In this document: piece by piece, positions 15,600 through 24,797 of the stretch | Layout: the number at the start of each line of letters is the position of its first letter | How positions within the stretch are numbered: position 1 is the stretch's first letter | From: a virus | Direction: 5' to 3' (one strand) | Length of the DNA stretch: 64,000 bases | IMG/VR virus record: IMGVR_UViG_3300025880_000012 | Coordinates: 1-64,000 of that record | Notes under the pieces: generated by a model | Told to the model about the DNA's origin: nothing | The model's input: the letters and a program-made list of their open reading frames with translations, nothing else | Database searches by the model: none | Program-made: the position numbers and the translations under genes

Positions 15600-17582
15600 A
15601 TGTCAGAATCAACACAAAAAATGCTATCAGGAATAGCTGAGATGGCTAGATCGATACAAACTTATGTACCAACAGGGCTTTTTCAATTAAAAGACACCCC
15701 AACAGGCTACCAAGGACACAGTGGCGATTACCTTGTAGTCAATGACGGTGAAACTGGCATACATTTCACAGGTATCGAAAAGATAGCGGCTGACCTTACA
15801 GATTATGGATTTGGTGGTACCACTTTAAATATACCAAAATATACCACCTTGCCAGACCCAATAACTAACGATGGTAAAATTGTAGCTAGTAGTTGTGATT
15901 TATATTATTCTTGTGATGGTGAGTGGGAAAAAATAATTCAGTTTAGTGAAGATGTCATACCAGAAACATATCCAGTGTGCGTAAAAACACAATTAGAAAT
16001 GATAGAGTACGATGCCTACAAGGACGAAATAGCAAACCAGCAAATGGAGTCGGCATTTGTCGACTCTCTTAATGGAGAAAGTAACAGTTTGGAGGTAAGA
16101 AATGTATGTTTACTCAAAAAAGAACCCACTAGCTCTATAAGTATCAACCCAGACGAAGCTTGGAATGAGATTGCGTCATTTGAGATATCGAGGGCTCCAG
16201 TTGTGATGAATTATCAAAAAAATACATATATAATAAATGATGCTAAAGATAAATTCTTAATTCCATGGCTAAGAGTTCCAACTACTGATCAATATTCTGT
16301 AAGAATTGTCAATGAACAGGGAGAAACACTTTTTAATTTTTCTGGCTTTGGGCGTTATACTTTTGTTTCTATAACTTCTGACTTTAAATATATAGCTCAT
16401 ATGACAGAGATATCTAGCCAGAATAACGACAAAGAAATTAATTTATATAAATTCAATGAATCAAATAATTCATATGAATCCTATGGAAAAATAGAGCACA
16501 GTGTATTTACTGGCAATAGAGATGGATTTAGAATTAGTGAAAATGGTCAAAAAATAGCTTGCAGTGGATCCGGAAAAATTGGAATTTTTGAGGAAAATGG
16601 TGGTAACTGGGAACTTGTAAATGAAATGACATTTTCCCCCCATCTTCGTACAACTTCAAACATACCTCATATTTCATATAGTCCAGATTTAAGTAAATTT
16701 GTAATCGAAGCAAATATATTAGATACAGGTTCTGAGTATATGGAATTTGGGGGACTTAAATTCTATGAGATTGACTATGTTAATAATATAGTTAGTAAAT
16801 ATATGCAGATAGAATGGGATTCTAATGATTCAGTTACATCTTGGGTACTTAATGATAATTTCGACACTTTAGTTGTTATGAGAACTATTCCAGGCCAAGG
16901 GTCAACTCATCAGTTGGCGGACTATATATCTGTATACAAATATATTCAATCATCTAATTCTTGGGTGATAACCAATCAATCAAACTCTAACAGTTTATTT
17001 CAAGGTGTAGCAGGCAAACATACGATAAATTCTGAACCCCTTGCAATTACTGAGTATGCTTTATCCCCTAATGGAGATTTTATTGTTTTAAGTCTTGGAG
17101 AGTATGAAGACACTAGCTCGAGCTATAATGTACCTCAGGACGGCGAAACTATAACTTATTACTACGATAAAGATATTGACCAATGGATACAGTATGGTAT
17201 TGATCCAATTATTGGGTCTGCATCTCCATTAGCTATATCTAATGATGGATCTACCATAGTTAGTTCAAATCAAAAATATAATATCTCGAAGCAAGCACTA
17301 TATAGGTATTTTTTTATTAATAAAATGTTTTTTGATGAAAGCTCTTTGACATCGTTTAGTAGTAAGAGTTATAATAATAGTATTTTCATTGAAGAATCTA
17401 CATACAAATGGGGAATTTTTCTACCTGAAACGACAATTAATTTAAATGGCTCCATTGACCCAGATTGCTCATTTATTCAATGGCAATCTAGTGATGCTGT
17501 AATTAATCAACCCAATACGTTTAACACATCAGTTATTATCAATAACGATTCCTCAATTACAGGTGTATTTAATTGTACATAA
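15600..17582 (+). CDS. Receptor-binding fibre paralogue 3 (beta-propeller type)
   Basis: A 660-residue protein. It has an N-terminal helix and a YVPTGLFQLKDTPTGY lead shared almost exactly with the gene at 19031. The shared cassette, a SYSTTLPDP-type linker and the Cys module SCDLYYSCDGEWEKI follow. After a VCLL segment it has a long beta-propeller-like region (about 190-590; strands such as ISENGQKIACSG, LSPNGDFIVLS, ISNDGSTIVSS). It ends in an InlB-repeat-like domain closing SITGVFNCT. The propeller has the same architecture as in the genes at 6413 and 11305 but has diverged strongly, while the cassette has not, as expected for swapped or fast-evolving binding parts. Confidence 0.72.
   Translation: MSESTQKMLSGIAEMARSIQTYVPTGLFQLKDTPTGYQGHSGDYLVVNDGETGIHFTGIEKIAADLTDYGFGGTTLNIPKYTTLPDPITNDGKIVASSCDLYYSCDGEWEKIIQFSEDVIPETYPVCVKTQLEMIEYDAYKDEIANQQMESAFVDSLNGESNSLEVRNVCLLKKEPTSSISINPDEAWNEIASFEISRAPVVMNYQKNTYIINDAKDKFLIPWLRVPTTDQYSVRIVNEQGETLFNFSGFGRYTFVSITSDFKYIAHMTEISSQNNDKEINLYKFNESNNSYESYGKIEHSVFTGNRDGFRISENGQKIACSGSGKIGIFEENGGNWELVNEMTFSPHLRTTSNIPHISYSPDLSKFVIEANILDTGSEYMEFGGLKFYEIDYVNNIVSKYMQIEWDSNDSVTSWVLNDNFDTLVVMRTIPGQGSTHQLADYISVYKYIQSSNSWVITNQSNSNSLFQGVAGKHTINSEPLAITEYALSPNGDFIVLSLGEYEDTSSSYNVPQDGETITYYYDKDIDQWIQYGIDPIIGSASPLAISNDGSTIVSSNQKYNISKQALYRYFFINKMFFDESSLTSFSSKSYNNSIFIEESTYKWGIFLPETTINLNGSIDPDCSFIQWQSSDAVINQPNTFNTSVIINNDSSITGVFNCT
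15693..15812 (+). repeat. Shared fibre cassette, copy in paralogue 3
   Basis: Third gene copy of the 120-bp cassette, nearly identical to the copy at 11395 apart from CAAGG in place of CTTGG. Confidence 0.85.
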
Positions 17583-17584
17583 TA

Positions 17585-19015
17585 ATGAGTTACGACAAAG
17601 TTCAATTTATCTATAATGCATTCCAAAAAATGGGTGCAGCCATATCGACAAAACTTAACATAACTGGTTTAAACGATACCCCAACAGGCTACCAAGGACA
17701 CAGTGGAGATTACCTCATAGTTAACGATAACGAAAGCGGCATACATTTCACAGGTATCGAAAAAATCGCGGCTGATCTAACAGATTATGGATTTGGTGGA
17801 GGAAGTTCAACCATACCGAGTTACACAGATCTTCCAGATGTCACAGAAAACGATGGTAAAATTGTAGCTAGGGGTTGTGATTTATATTATAGTTGCGATG
17901 GCGAATGGAAAAAGATTGGTGCAGATTCTATACCTCCCCCAGAAGACGTACCAGGTTGCATAAGTAACCTTGAAGAATACAATGAATATCAAGAATATAA
18001 AGAGCGATTTTTGGCAGATAATATGGGGAGTGCTGCGGAATCTATTTTAAACAATGGAACAAAACTTTCTGATCTAGTCTTAGATGTATGCTTATTCCCA
18101 GAATCAAACCTAGAAAATGAAAAAAACACCGTAGTCATTGATGAAACCGAATACAAGTGGGGAATATTTGAGAGTCCGCAAACGATAAACCTTTCTGCAG
18201 TAGGATATTCTGATCAAATAGTTAGTTGTGTATTTAGAGAGTGGACGAGTAGCAATGTTACTTTTGAAGATTCTACCAGCGCAAATACTTCTGTTTTTGT
18301 GGATACAGATTCGTCAATCACTGGAAGTTTTGACTGTTTCTTTCCTCCTGGTCAACCGAGTTGTTCTGAAATTTTATTTCACCTTCAATCAAACAACGAT
18401 CAACCAATAGATAAATCAACACATCAAAGACCTATAGAAAATGCAAATAATGTCGTGTCATCTAACGATCAACAATTATTCGGAGGGTCAACTTTTGATT
18501 TTACTTCAGCGCAAGGAGCAATCGTAACTGAATTAGTTGACATATCATCTCCTGAAATAAATGGGTTTGAAGCTATAACCACTGAGGTTTGGATAAACTT
18601 AAATGATTTAGGTTTAAATCAGGGCTCGAGTCAAACCGTTTTTGAATTTGCTGGAATAGATCGATTAAGAATAAATGGCTCCACAAACAATCCGCGTCCG
18701 ATAGGGTCTTTATTTTGGGAAAGAGGAAACAAATCTCATTTCTTTCCTGCCGATATTTCACCTTTAAATATCAACCAATGGTATCATATTGCGGTTGTAT
18801 ATACTAAAAGCAATCAAACCCTTAAAGTCTATTTAGATGGAATACAAATTGCACTAATTGAACCTATAAGCTTTTTACTTCTTGATGGACATTGGAGAGT
18901 TGGTGGGCCTAGTGGATTCATAAAAGGATACTTGCAAGATTTTAGAGTTTCAAAGAAAGAAGTCTATACAAGCAACTTTACCCCACCAAATAGTTTATTA
19001 AGTAACCCCTGTTAA
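17585..19015 (+). CDS. Receptor-binding fibre paralogue 4 (LamG type)
   Basis: A 476-residue protein starting at the ATG at 17585, two bases after the previous stop; the in-frame TTG at 17573 is rejected. It has a short helix, the shared cassette, a STIPSYTDLPDVTENDGK linker identical in parts to paralogues 2 and 5, and the Cys module GCDLYYSCDGEWKKI. A VCLF segment, an InlB-repeat-like domain and a single LamG-like jellyroll (about 255-476) ending VYTSNFTPPNSLLSNPC follow. Compared with paralogue 2 it lacks one LamG domain. Carbohydrate binding is likely for the LamG part. Confidence 0.75.
   Translation: MSYDKVQFIYNAFQKMGAAISTKLNITGLNDTPTGYQGHSGDYLIVNDNESGIHFTGIEKIAADLTDYGFGGGSSTIPSYTDLPDVTENDGKIVARGCDLYYSCDGEWKKIGADSIPPPEDVPGCISNLEEYNEYQEYKERFLADNMGSAAESILNNGTKLSDLVLDVCLFPESNLENEKNTVVIDETEYKWGIFESPQTINLSAVGYSDQIVSCVFREWTSSNVTFEDSTSANTSVFVDTDSSITGSFDCFFPPGQPSCSEILFHLQSNNDQPIDKSTHQRPIENANNVVSSNDQQLFGGSTFDFTSAQGAIVTELVDISSPEINGFEAITTEVWINLNDLGLNQGSSQTVFEFAGIDRLRINGSTNNPRPIGSLFWERGNKSHFFPADISPLNINQWYHIAVVYTKSNQTLKVYLDGIQIALIEPISFLLLDGHWRVGGPSGFIKGYLQDFRVSKKEVYTSNFTPPNSLLSNPC
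17675..17794 (+). repeat. Shared fibre cassette, copy in paralogue 4
   Basis: Fourth gene copy of the 120-bp cassette; somewhat more diverged (GATACC start, AACGAAAGC inside). Confidence 0.85.
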
Positions 19016-19030
19016 AGTGTAATAAATATT
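19016..19030 (+). promoter_or_regulatory. GTGTA start-proximal motif
   Basis: AGTGTAATAAATATT directly before the ATG at 19031; differs from the site before 15600 only in the last base. Confidence 0.6.
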
Positions 19031-20488
19031 ATGTCATCAGCCAAACAAAGCTTATCAGGAATCGAAGATCTACTTTTCGCAGTAAAAGATTATGTGCCAA
19101 CAGGACTTTTTGAATTAAAAGATACCCCAACAGGCTACCTTGGACACAGTGGCGATTACCTTGTAGTCAATGACGGTGAAACTGGCATACATTTTACGGG
19201 TGTCGCAAAAATTGCTCAAGATCTTACAGATTATGGATTTGGTGGAGATGGAGGAAGTTCAACCATACCAAGCTACACAGACCTTCCAGATGTCACGGAA
19301 AACGATGGTAAAATAGTAGCATCTGGTTGTAATTTATATTATGCTTGCGAAGGAGAATGGAAGAAGGTGGGTGCAGATACTACAGCCCCTCCAGAGAACA
19401 TTGAAATACCTGATTGCATTTCAAATTTAGAAGAGTATAATCAATATCAAGATTATGTAGATAATGTAATAAATAGTAATATTGATATAGCTTTTGATAT
19501 TGGGTTTAGGAATTTAACTGTAGATAATTTTTTTAATAATGTTTGTCTTTTTGGAAACAATTTAAATGTGCCTGAAAATTTAAATTTAATTACTCAAGCA
19601 CCAAGCAGTACTCAAGCACCAAGCAGTACTCAAGCACCAAGCAGTACTCAAGCACCAAGCAGTAATGCTAACCACATAAATAATAAATACCCAGAAGCTG
19701 GTTCTTACGATGTTCTTTGGACAGGTGGAAGCATTAACAATAGTGCCGCTATATCTTATAACAGTTCATTGCCAACTATTACACATGGCACAGATAATCA
19801 AGGTAACAGCAACAATACGGTTGTTTTTTGGCAAAAAGCTGGGGGGCATATGGGGTGGGTTTTACCTGAACAATATACTTATGTAAAGACTGGGCAAAAG
19901 TTTCAAATATCAATGTGGGGCGGTGCAGATCGTGCAAGTGGCTCAAGGTGGTCAAAAGTTGGTCACTCATCGCATCCTTCATCATGGACAACTGATTACA
20001 TTTCAAGTGTGTCTTCCAATCAATCGGGGGAAATCACCATTGAGTATTCTTTTAATAAACTTGTAAATAGTTCAGCTCCGACATGGCATTACAATAATCT
20101 ATTGCTAGTAGCTGTATTTAATTATGGAACCGAGTACGCTTCGTGGTATAAACTAAGTTTTGGTACGTACCTTAATCAAAACCTATTGATTAACATGAGC
20201 GAGACAGCAGTTTTAGATCAACCTGTTTTTAATTCGCCTGCGAACACCCCAATACTCGCACCCGGCGAAACTTTGGGGTCAGTGCGAGTAACTGAATCAA
20301 ATTACAAGTGGGCATTAGTACCAAAAGATAACCCTACAGTAAACATACAGGCGGATCCAGGTAGGTGTCAGTTTGTTGGTTGGCAGACAAGCGATAATTC
20401 TATACTAGGTAATCCAAATGATGCATCCACAACCGCTTTAATTAACCAAGACACATCAATAACGGGTGTGTTTGATTGTACACCATAA
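19031..20488 (+). CDS. Receptor-binding fibre paralogue 5 (STQAPS-repeat type)
   Basis: A 485-residue protein with the YVPTGLFELKDTPTGY lead of paralogue 3, the shared cassette and the Cys module GCNLYYACEGEWKKV. A variable helical VCLF segment comes next. A Ser/Thr/Gln/Ala/Pro stretch made of four copies of TQAPSS (about 188-212) then acts as a flexible linker. It is followed by a beta-rich domain of about 170 residues unlike those of the neighbouring paralogues, with many Trp, Ser and Asn residues, and an InlB-repeat-like C-terminus. The central domain is not recognised and probably carries the binding specificity. Its stop overlaps the next ATG by one base. Confidence 0.72.
   Translation: MSSAKQSLSGIEDLLFAVKDYVPTGLFELKDTPTGYLGHSGDYLVVNDGETGIHFTGVAKIAQDLTDYGFGGDGGSSTIPSYTDLPDVTENDGKIVASGCNLYYACEGEWKKVGADTTAPPENIEIPDCISNLEEYNQYQDYVDNVINSNIDIAFDIGFRNLTVDNFFNNVCLFGNNLNVPENLNLITQAPSSTQAPSSTQAPSSTQAPSSNANHINNKYPEAGSYDVLWTGGSINNSAAISYNSSLPTITHGTDNQGNSNNTVVFWQKAGGHMGWVLPEQYTYVKTGQKFQISMWGGADRASGSRWSKVGHSSHPSSWTTDYISSVSSNQSGEITIEYSFNKLVNSSAPTWHYNNLLLVAVFNYGTEYASWYKLSFGTYLNQNLLINMSETAVLDQPVFNSPANTPILAPGETLGSVRVTESNYKWALVPKDNPTVNIQADPGRCQFVGWQTSDNSILGNPNDASTTALINQDTSITGVFDCTP
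19121..19240 (+). repeat. Shared fibre cassette, copy in paralogue 5
   Basis: Fifth gene copy of the 120-bp cassette; the 3' quarter has diverged (GTCGCAAAAATTGCTCAAG). Confidence 0.85.
19592..19663 (+). repeat. 18-bp tandem repeat, four perfect copies
   Basis: ACTCAAGCACCAAGCAGT repeated at 19592, 19610, 19628 and 19646. The copies are identical, so length variation by slippage is likely. It encodes the TQAPSS linker of paralogue 5. Confidence 0.95.
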
Positions 20489-23400
20489 TGAATAAGGCAA
20501 ACGATTTTCTGAACGGGATCAAGGGTATAGGTAAATATATCTCTGATAGATACTACTTAACTTTACTGAAGGACACCCCAACAGGCTACCAAGGTCACAG
20601 TGGAGATTACCTTGTAGTCAATGACGGTGAAACTGGCATACATTTTACTGGTATCGAAAAGATCGCAAGTGATCTTACAGATTATGGATTTCTTGATGGA
20701 GTTGGTGGTGGCGGCGGCGGAGGCGGATCTAATTCTTTTGGGATAATTGCGTCCAAAATGGACGGAATAAATTTTACAGGTGAACTGCCAGACATCATTT
20801 TTCAAAAAGATGAGAATGGCCTAGAGGCTGCTTTAATATTACATAATGTAAACAAAACTTTAAATAAAATACAATATGCAGCCAATACCGCAGGTACCAA
20901 TCGTATACTTCGTTTTGATAACTCAGCAACTGCGGGAAACATGACGAACAACGGAACTTGGACTCTAGGCAGCAATTCTCCTGGACCAGTTTCGGTTCAA
21001 CATTTTATTGATACGGATAAAGCGGCCTATCTGGGCGGCGGCGGTTCTTCAAGCTCTGGAGGTGGTTTTCAATCCAATCAAATCACCAAAGATAATTTCG
21101 CTGGAGACTTTGCATTACCAGATGCTCTATATGTGCCATTAATCAGAGCTGGTGAGCTACATTTACGACCATTTTATTTTAATGGTTTCTATGGTACTAC
21201 TGAAAATGCTTTTGCTTACATTCAGTATGAATGGATTATTGGACTGAATGAGAGATTTACGATTAATTTCTCGAACAATACCCATGGTGGTTTTGCCAAT
21301 ACCACAAATTTTGAATCAACCACCACAACATTCAATTTATCAACCATTCCATCCACAACAACTAACCAGCCAAGCATAAAAGAATTCATAGCCGATGATA
21401 GAGCTTTGTATTTTGGTGGCGGAGGCGGTTCAAGCAGCTCGACAACTTTTAACTCTCTGACAGATACCCCAACAGGATATCAAAGTGGATATTATTTACA
21501 AAGCGCCGAATCTGGCGTTGATTATGTATCAATTAGTGGGTTAGCTCAAGATCTTACAGATTATGGATTTCTTGATGGAGTTGGTGGCGGTGGTTCAAGT
21601 TCAACCATAAGTACCATCAATCAAATCCAAGATAACATAGATAACATACCACTTATTGGTAGCGGAGTGCAGATACCAGATGCAATTTTAGTAAAAGACG
21701 TAAATGCAACAACTATCAACGGGTATGACAATTTAATTCAGCTGGATTATCATGGTTGGTCACAAGGCTACGACGCTAATGGAAATAAAACTAGTGATAA
21801 TCAACATTTTTGGTATGAAACAAACAATAGTGTTGGCACAAGATGGTATATACGATTTGATCTTGTGGATGGATCTTACGAGCAACATAGCGAGGACCAA
21901 CGCGTCAAAAAAGAATACGGTTCAATACAAGAATACATATCCGGCGGCAGAGCTTTGTATTTTGGCGGAGGCGGAAGTAGCTCTACTGCTGGTGGAGGTT
22001 TTATTCATGCAGTATTCAATGGAAATGCTAATATTGTATCAAAATCAAGCGACTGGGATACTCATGTGAATAGTATTACATTTCCACAAGGTGGAACTTT
22101 CAATGGCTATGCTCGCATAAATTATAAAAATGCATTCACATCTTTGCCTAATGTGCAAGTAACTGCAGATCATATAGACTCAGCTACCATTCCTCATGTT
22201 TTTGGACAAGTCCAGGCTCAGCAATTAGATAGATGCGATATCGTTATTGGAGATTCCGATAATACACAAGCACAAGCGGGATTTTCCGTGACTATTTTCA
22301 GCGACGAAATAGCTGGCGGTGCAGGCGGAAGCACCACACCTCAATTTTCTAGAGCTAAAGTTTCATCAAGTTCAAGCATTAGTCATTTCGATGCATATGT
22401 CGATTTAGACGCTAACCAATTAGCAACTGATTCTCAAAATTGGATAAGCACACATGCAACTCTAAACACAGTCGGAATATTAGTACCAGAGGATGGTTTG
22501 TATGATATATCATTTAATATACGTCCAGTAGAATATAATAATACTAACTGGATGAATAATGTAAGCTTGCTTGGTACAAAATTACGAATCGTTAAGGCTG
22601 ACGGTACCAATGTATTGGTGCAAGAAACTACAGACTCGAAAAATACAGGCAATGGAACAACATTAAATAATCATTTATATCTTGACAATTTATCTCTGGA
22701 TCAAGGTGATTTTCTTTGTTTGAGTTGTAGAGTATACTCTAGCAATACAAGTCTGTCATGGGCAGTGGATGATAGGTTTAGCTTTTTATCTGTGTCAAAG
22801 TCTGTAGAGGGAGGCGGCGGTGGAGGCACAACAAACACTCAAGAATTAACCGAACAAATCTCTCAAACTATAGTCAATGACAATTTAATTGTATTAGACA
22901 CAGATTATTCATTTCAAACTAAATATTTAAATGGATCTATTTCTTCTGATAGTAATATTACAGATTTGGAATTTACAAATTTAACAATTGGAGATACTTA
23001 TCGATTGAGTTCTACGGTGTCTATTAATAGTGATGGTACTGCGGGCGATAAAATTAAAGTAAATTATTATCATGATGGAAATAAAATCGCCGCAGTTTAT
23101 AGCGATAATATTAGCCAATCAGTAAGTACGTCTGTGTTGTTTAATGCTACAAGTAATAGCTTATTAGTTTCTGGACAAAATTTAGATGCCAATAATTATA
23201 TAGAAGGAAATCCAAACGAAATAACTTTCACTCAGATAGAAAAAATTAGTAATAACATGGTCGCGCCAGAGATTATTGCTATCACCGATGGATCAACTCA
23301 AACATTTGATGGTGCCACAATGGCTGATAACAATTACATCAAAATAGAAGGCGAAAATGTTTCAGCTACTATAGAAATTGACGGAGATTCATTTGTTGTT

Positions 23401-24144
23401 GCTCAAAGTGGAGATCAAATGGTTTGGGATCAAGGAGGAACTGGAGAGACCGCTTTAAGCTTGGGAGACTCTATTAATGTAACACTTTCCAATGGTAGAG
23501 TTATAGAAATTAAATTCTATAGATCGGGCTCTTTATACTTTGCAATTAATAAAAAATCTGAGCCAGCAATCTCACAATGTATATCATCACCCGTTACAAT
23601 AACAGTCGAATCTGAATATGATAGTGAAACAAGTACTAGCACTTTTAATTATATAACTAGTGATTCAAGCGGTAATGGTGGTTTATTTGGATGCATTGAT
23701 GTTAATCGCGGAGAAACATTAACGATATTTGTTACCGGTGATGAACCAAACCTCTTATCTCATCCGCTTAAGATAACTAATTATAACGACTTAGGTCAAG
23801 CTATGGCTCCACTCTCTGGAGTAGTAAAAACAGATTTAACTGAGGGTACATATGAAGATCATACATACTCCTTAACATGGCAAGTGCCTTGCGATGAAGC
23901 AATTGACAAGTATCAATATCAGTGCGAAAATCATGCAGGTATGCGCGGTACTATCAATGTGTTAGGAGTATGCCCATCTCCCACTCCAACTCCAACAGCA
24001 ACAGTTACCCCGACACCAAGCATAACACCAACTATAACACCAACTATAACACCAACCCCTAGTGTTAGTGCAGGTTCTACGGGGGATTACTTTGACACAT
24101 TTAATTCAAATGAAGAAATGTTTTTACCGATTACTTTAGAATAA
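20488..24144 (+). CDS. Large receptor-binding fibre with cupredoxin-like C-terminal domain
   Basis: A 1218-residue protein starting at the ATG overlapping the previous stop. It carries the shared cassette but lacks the paired-Cys module of the other paralogues. Several beta domains follow, separated by Gly/Ser linkers (near 75-85, 183-195, 312-320, 490-500, 775). Near residues 1030-1160 lies a cupredoxin-like domain: SHPLKI supplies one His and QCENHAGMRGTINV gives the Cys-x-x-His-x-x-Met cluster of a type 1 copper site. A Pro/Thr linker and an acidic tail end the protein. Copper binding is inferred from these ligands; the domain may act purely as a fold. Confidence 0.7.
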   Translation: MNKANDFLNGIKGIGKYISDRYYLTLLKDTPTGYQGHSGDYLVVNDGETGIHFTGIEKIASDLTDYGFLDGVGGGGGGGGSNSFGIIASKMDGINFTGELPDIIFQKDENGLEAALILHNVNKTLNKIQYAANTAGTNRILRFDNSATAGNMTNNGTWTLGSNSPGPVSVQHFIDTDKAAYLGGGGSSSSGGGFQSNQITKDNFAGDFALPDALYVPLIRAGELHLRPFYFNGFYGTTENAFAYIQYEWIIGLNERFTINFSNNTHGGFANTTNFESTTTTFNLSTIPSTTTNQPSIKEFIADDRALYFGGGGGSSSSTTFNSLTDTPTGYQSGYYLQSAESGVDYVSISGLAQDLTDYGFLDGVGGGGSSSTISTINQIQDNIDNIPLIGSGVQIPDAILVKDVNATTINGYDNLIQLDYHGWSQGYDANGNKTSDNQHFWYETNNSVGTRWYIRFDLVDGSYEQHSEDQRVKKEYGSIQEYISGGRALYFGGGGSSSTAGGGFIHAVFNGNANIVSKSSDWDTHVNSITFPQGGTFNGYARINYKNAFTSLPNVQVTADHIDSATIPHVFGQVQAQQLDRCDIVIGDSDNTQAQAGFSVTIFSDEIAGGAGGSTTPQFSRAKVSSSSSISHFDAYVDLDANQLATDSQNWISTHATLNTVGILVPEDGLYDISFNIRPVEYNNTNWMNNVSLLGTKLRIVKADGTNVLVQETTDSKNTGNGTTLNNHLYLDNLSLDQGDFLCLSCRVYSSNTSLSWAVDDRFSFLSVSKSVEGGGGGGTTNTQELTEQISQTIVNDNLIVLDTDYSFQTKYLNGSISSDSNITDLEFTNLTIGDTYRLSSTVSINSDGTAGDKIKVNYYHDGNKIAAVYSDNISQSVSTSVLFNATSNSLLVSGQNLDANNYIEGNPNEITFTQIEKISNNMVAPEIIAITDGSTQTFDGATMADNNYIKIEGENVSATIEIDGDSFVVAQSGDQMVWDQGGTGETALSLGDSINVTLSNGRVIEIKFYRSGSLYFAINKKSEPAISQCISSPVTITVESEYDSETSTSTFNYITSDSSGNGGLFGCIDVNRGETLTIFVTGDEPNLLSHPLKITNYNDLGQAMAPLSGVVKTDLTEGTYEDHTYSLTWQVPCDEAIDKYQYQCENHAGMRGTINVLGVCPSPTPTPTATVTPTPSITPTITPTITPTPSVSAGSTGDYFDTFNSNEEMFLPITLE
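20572..20691 (+). repeat. Shared fibre cassette, copy in paralogue 6
   Basis: Sixth gene copy of the 120-bp cassette, here followed by a run of glycine codons (GGTGGTGGCGGCGG). The related LTDYGFLDGVGGGG end recurs again inside the gene near 21545-21595. Confidence 0.85.
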
Positions 24145-24146
24145 TT

Positions 24147-24161
24147 GGTGTATATTACTTC
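24147..24161 (+). promoter_or_regulatory. GTGTA start-proximal motif
   Basis: GGTGTATATTACTTC directly before the ATG at 24162. Almost the same sequence (GGTGTATATTATACTA) precedes the minus-strand gene starting at 44119. Confidence 0.6.
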
Positions 24162-24755
24162 ATGGATTGGTCTATTATATTATCATCTTGTATAGTTGCT
24201 GGAACTACAATAATCAGCATCTTTATTAAAGAGCTTGTTCAAGCTAAAAAAAATAAACAAAATGCCTGTGTTGTAAAATACACAAAGCAAAACGAAAACG
24301 TTCAAAAAGCACTAGATTTCACCAGAAACGAGACTGCTGCTGATCGAGCATACATATTTGAGTTTCATAACGGTGATCATTTTTACAGTGGAAACCACCA
24401 ACAGAAATTTAGCTGTACATATGAATCCTTGAATTCAGGAGTTAGCTCTGAGTCGATGAGGTTGCAAGATTTAAGAGTTAGCACATTTAATTCATTTATT
24501 AAAGATGTATTGGGTATTCATGGAGATAAATCTTTCACACTTGAGGATATTGAGGGTATTGATAGCCCATTATTACGCAATTGGCTAGAAGAACGTGGAG
24601 TACGATCTTCTTATGCATTCCCCATAGAAACATTAAATCATGGCGTAGTAGGAATTATATGTATAGACTTTACAAAAAAGAAAACAGAGATATACAAAAA
24701 AGATATTGATTTAATAGAGAATCAAGCAAAAATAATTAGCGGTTATTTAATTTAA
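24162..24755 (+). CDS. Membrane-anchored GAF-like domain protein
   Basis: A 197-residue protein. Residues about 5-22 form a single hydrophobic segment, followed by a Lys/Asn-rich stretch. Residues 45-197 fit a GAF-type sensory fold: a helix (NVQKALDFTRNETAADRAYI), a strand EFHNGDHF and an insert. A final VRSSYAFPIETLNHGVVGIICIDF strand pair follows, then a closing helix. The family binds small ligands in many signalling proteins. The phage version lacks any output domain. It stands between the fibre array and the packaging operon with its own GTGTA motif, so it seems to be independently expressed. A role in membrane sensing or host takeover is only a guess. Confidence 0.55.
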   Translation: MDWSIILSSCIVAGTTIISIFIKELVQAKKNKQNACVVKYTKQNENVQKALDFTRNETAADRAYIFEFHNGDHFYSGNHQQKFSCTYESLNSGVSSESMRLQDLRVSTFNSFIKDVLGIHGDKSFTLEDIEGIDSPLLRNWLEERGVRSSYAFPIETLNHGVVGIICIDFTKKKTEIYKKDIDLIENQAKIISGYLI

Positions 24756-24797
24756 TTTTAATTGGAATTAATGTAAATATGTTTTTACTATGATAGT

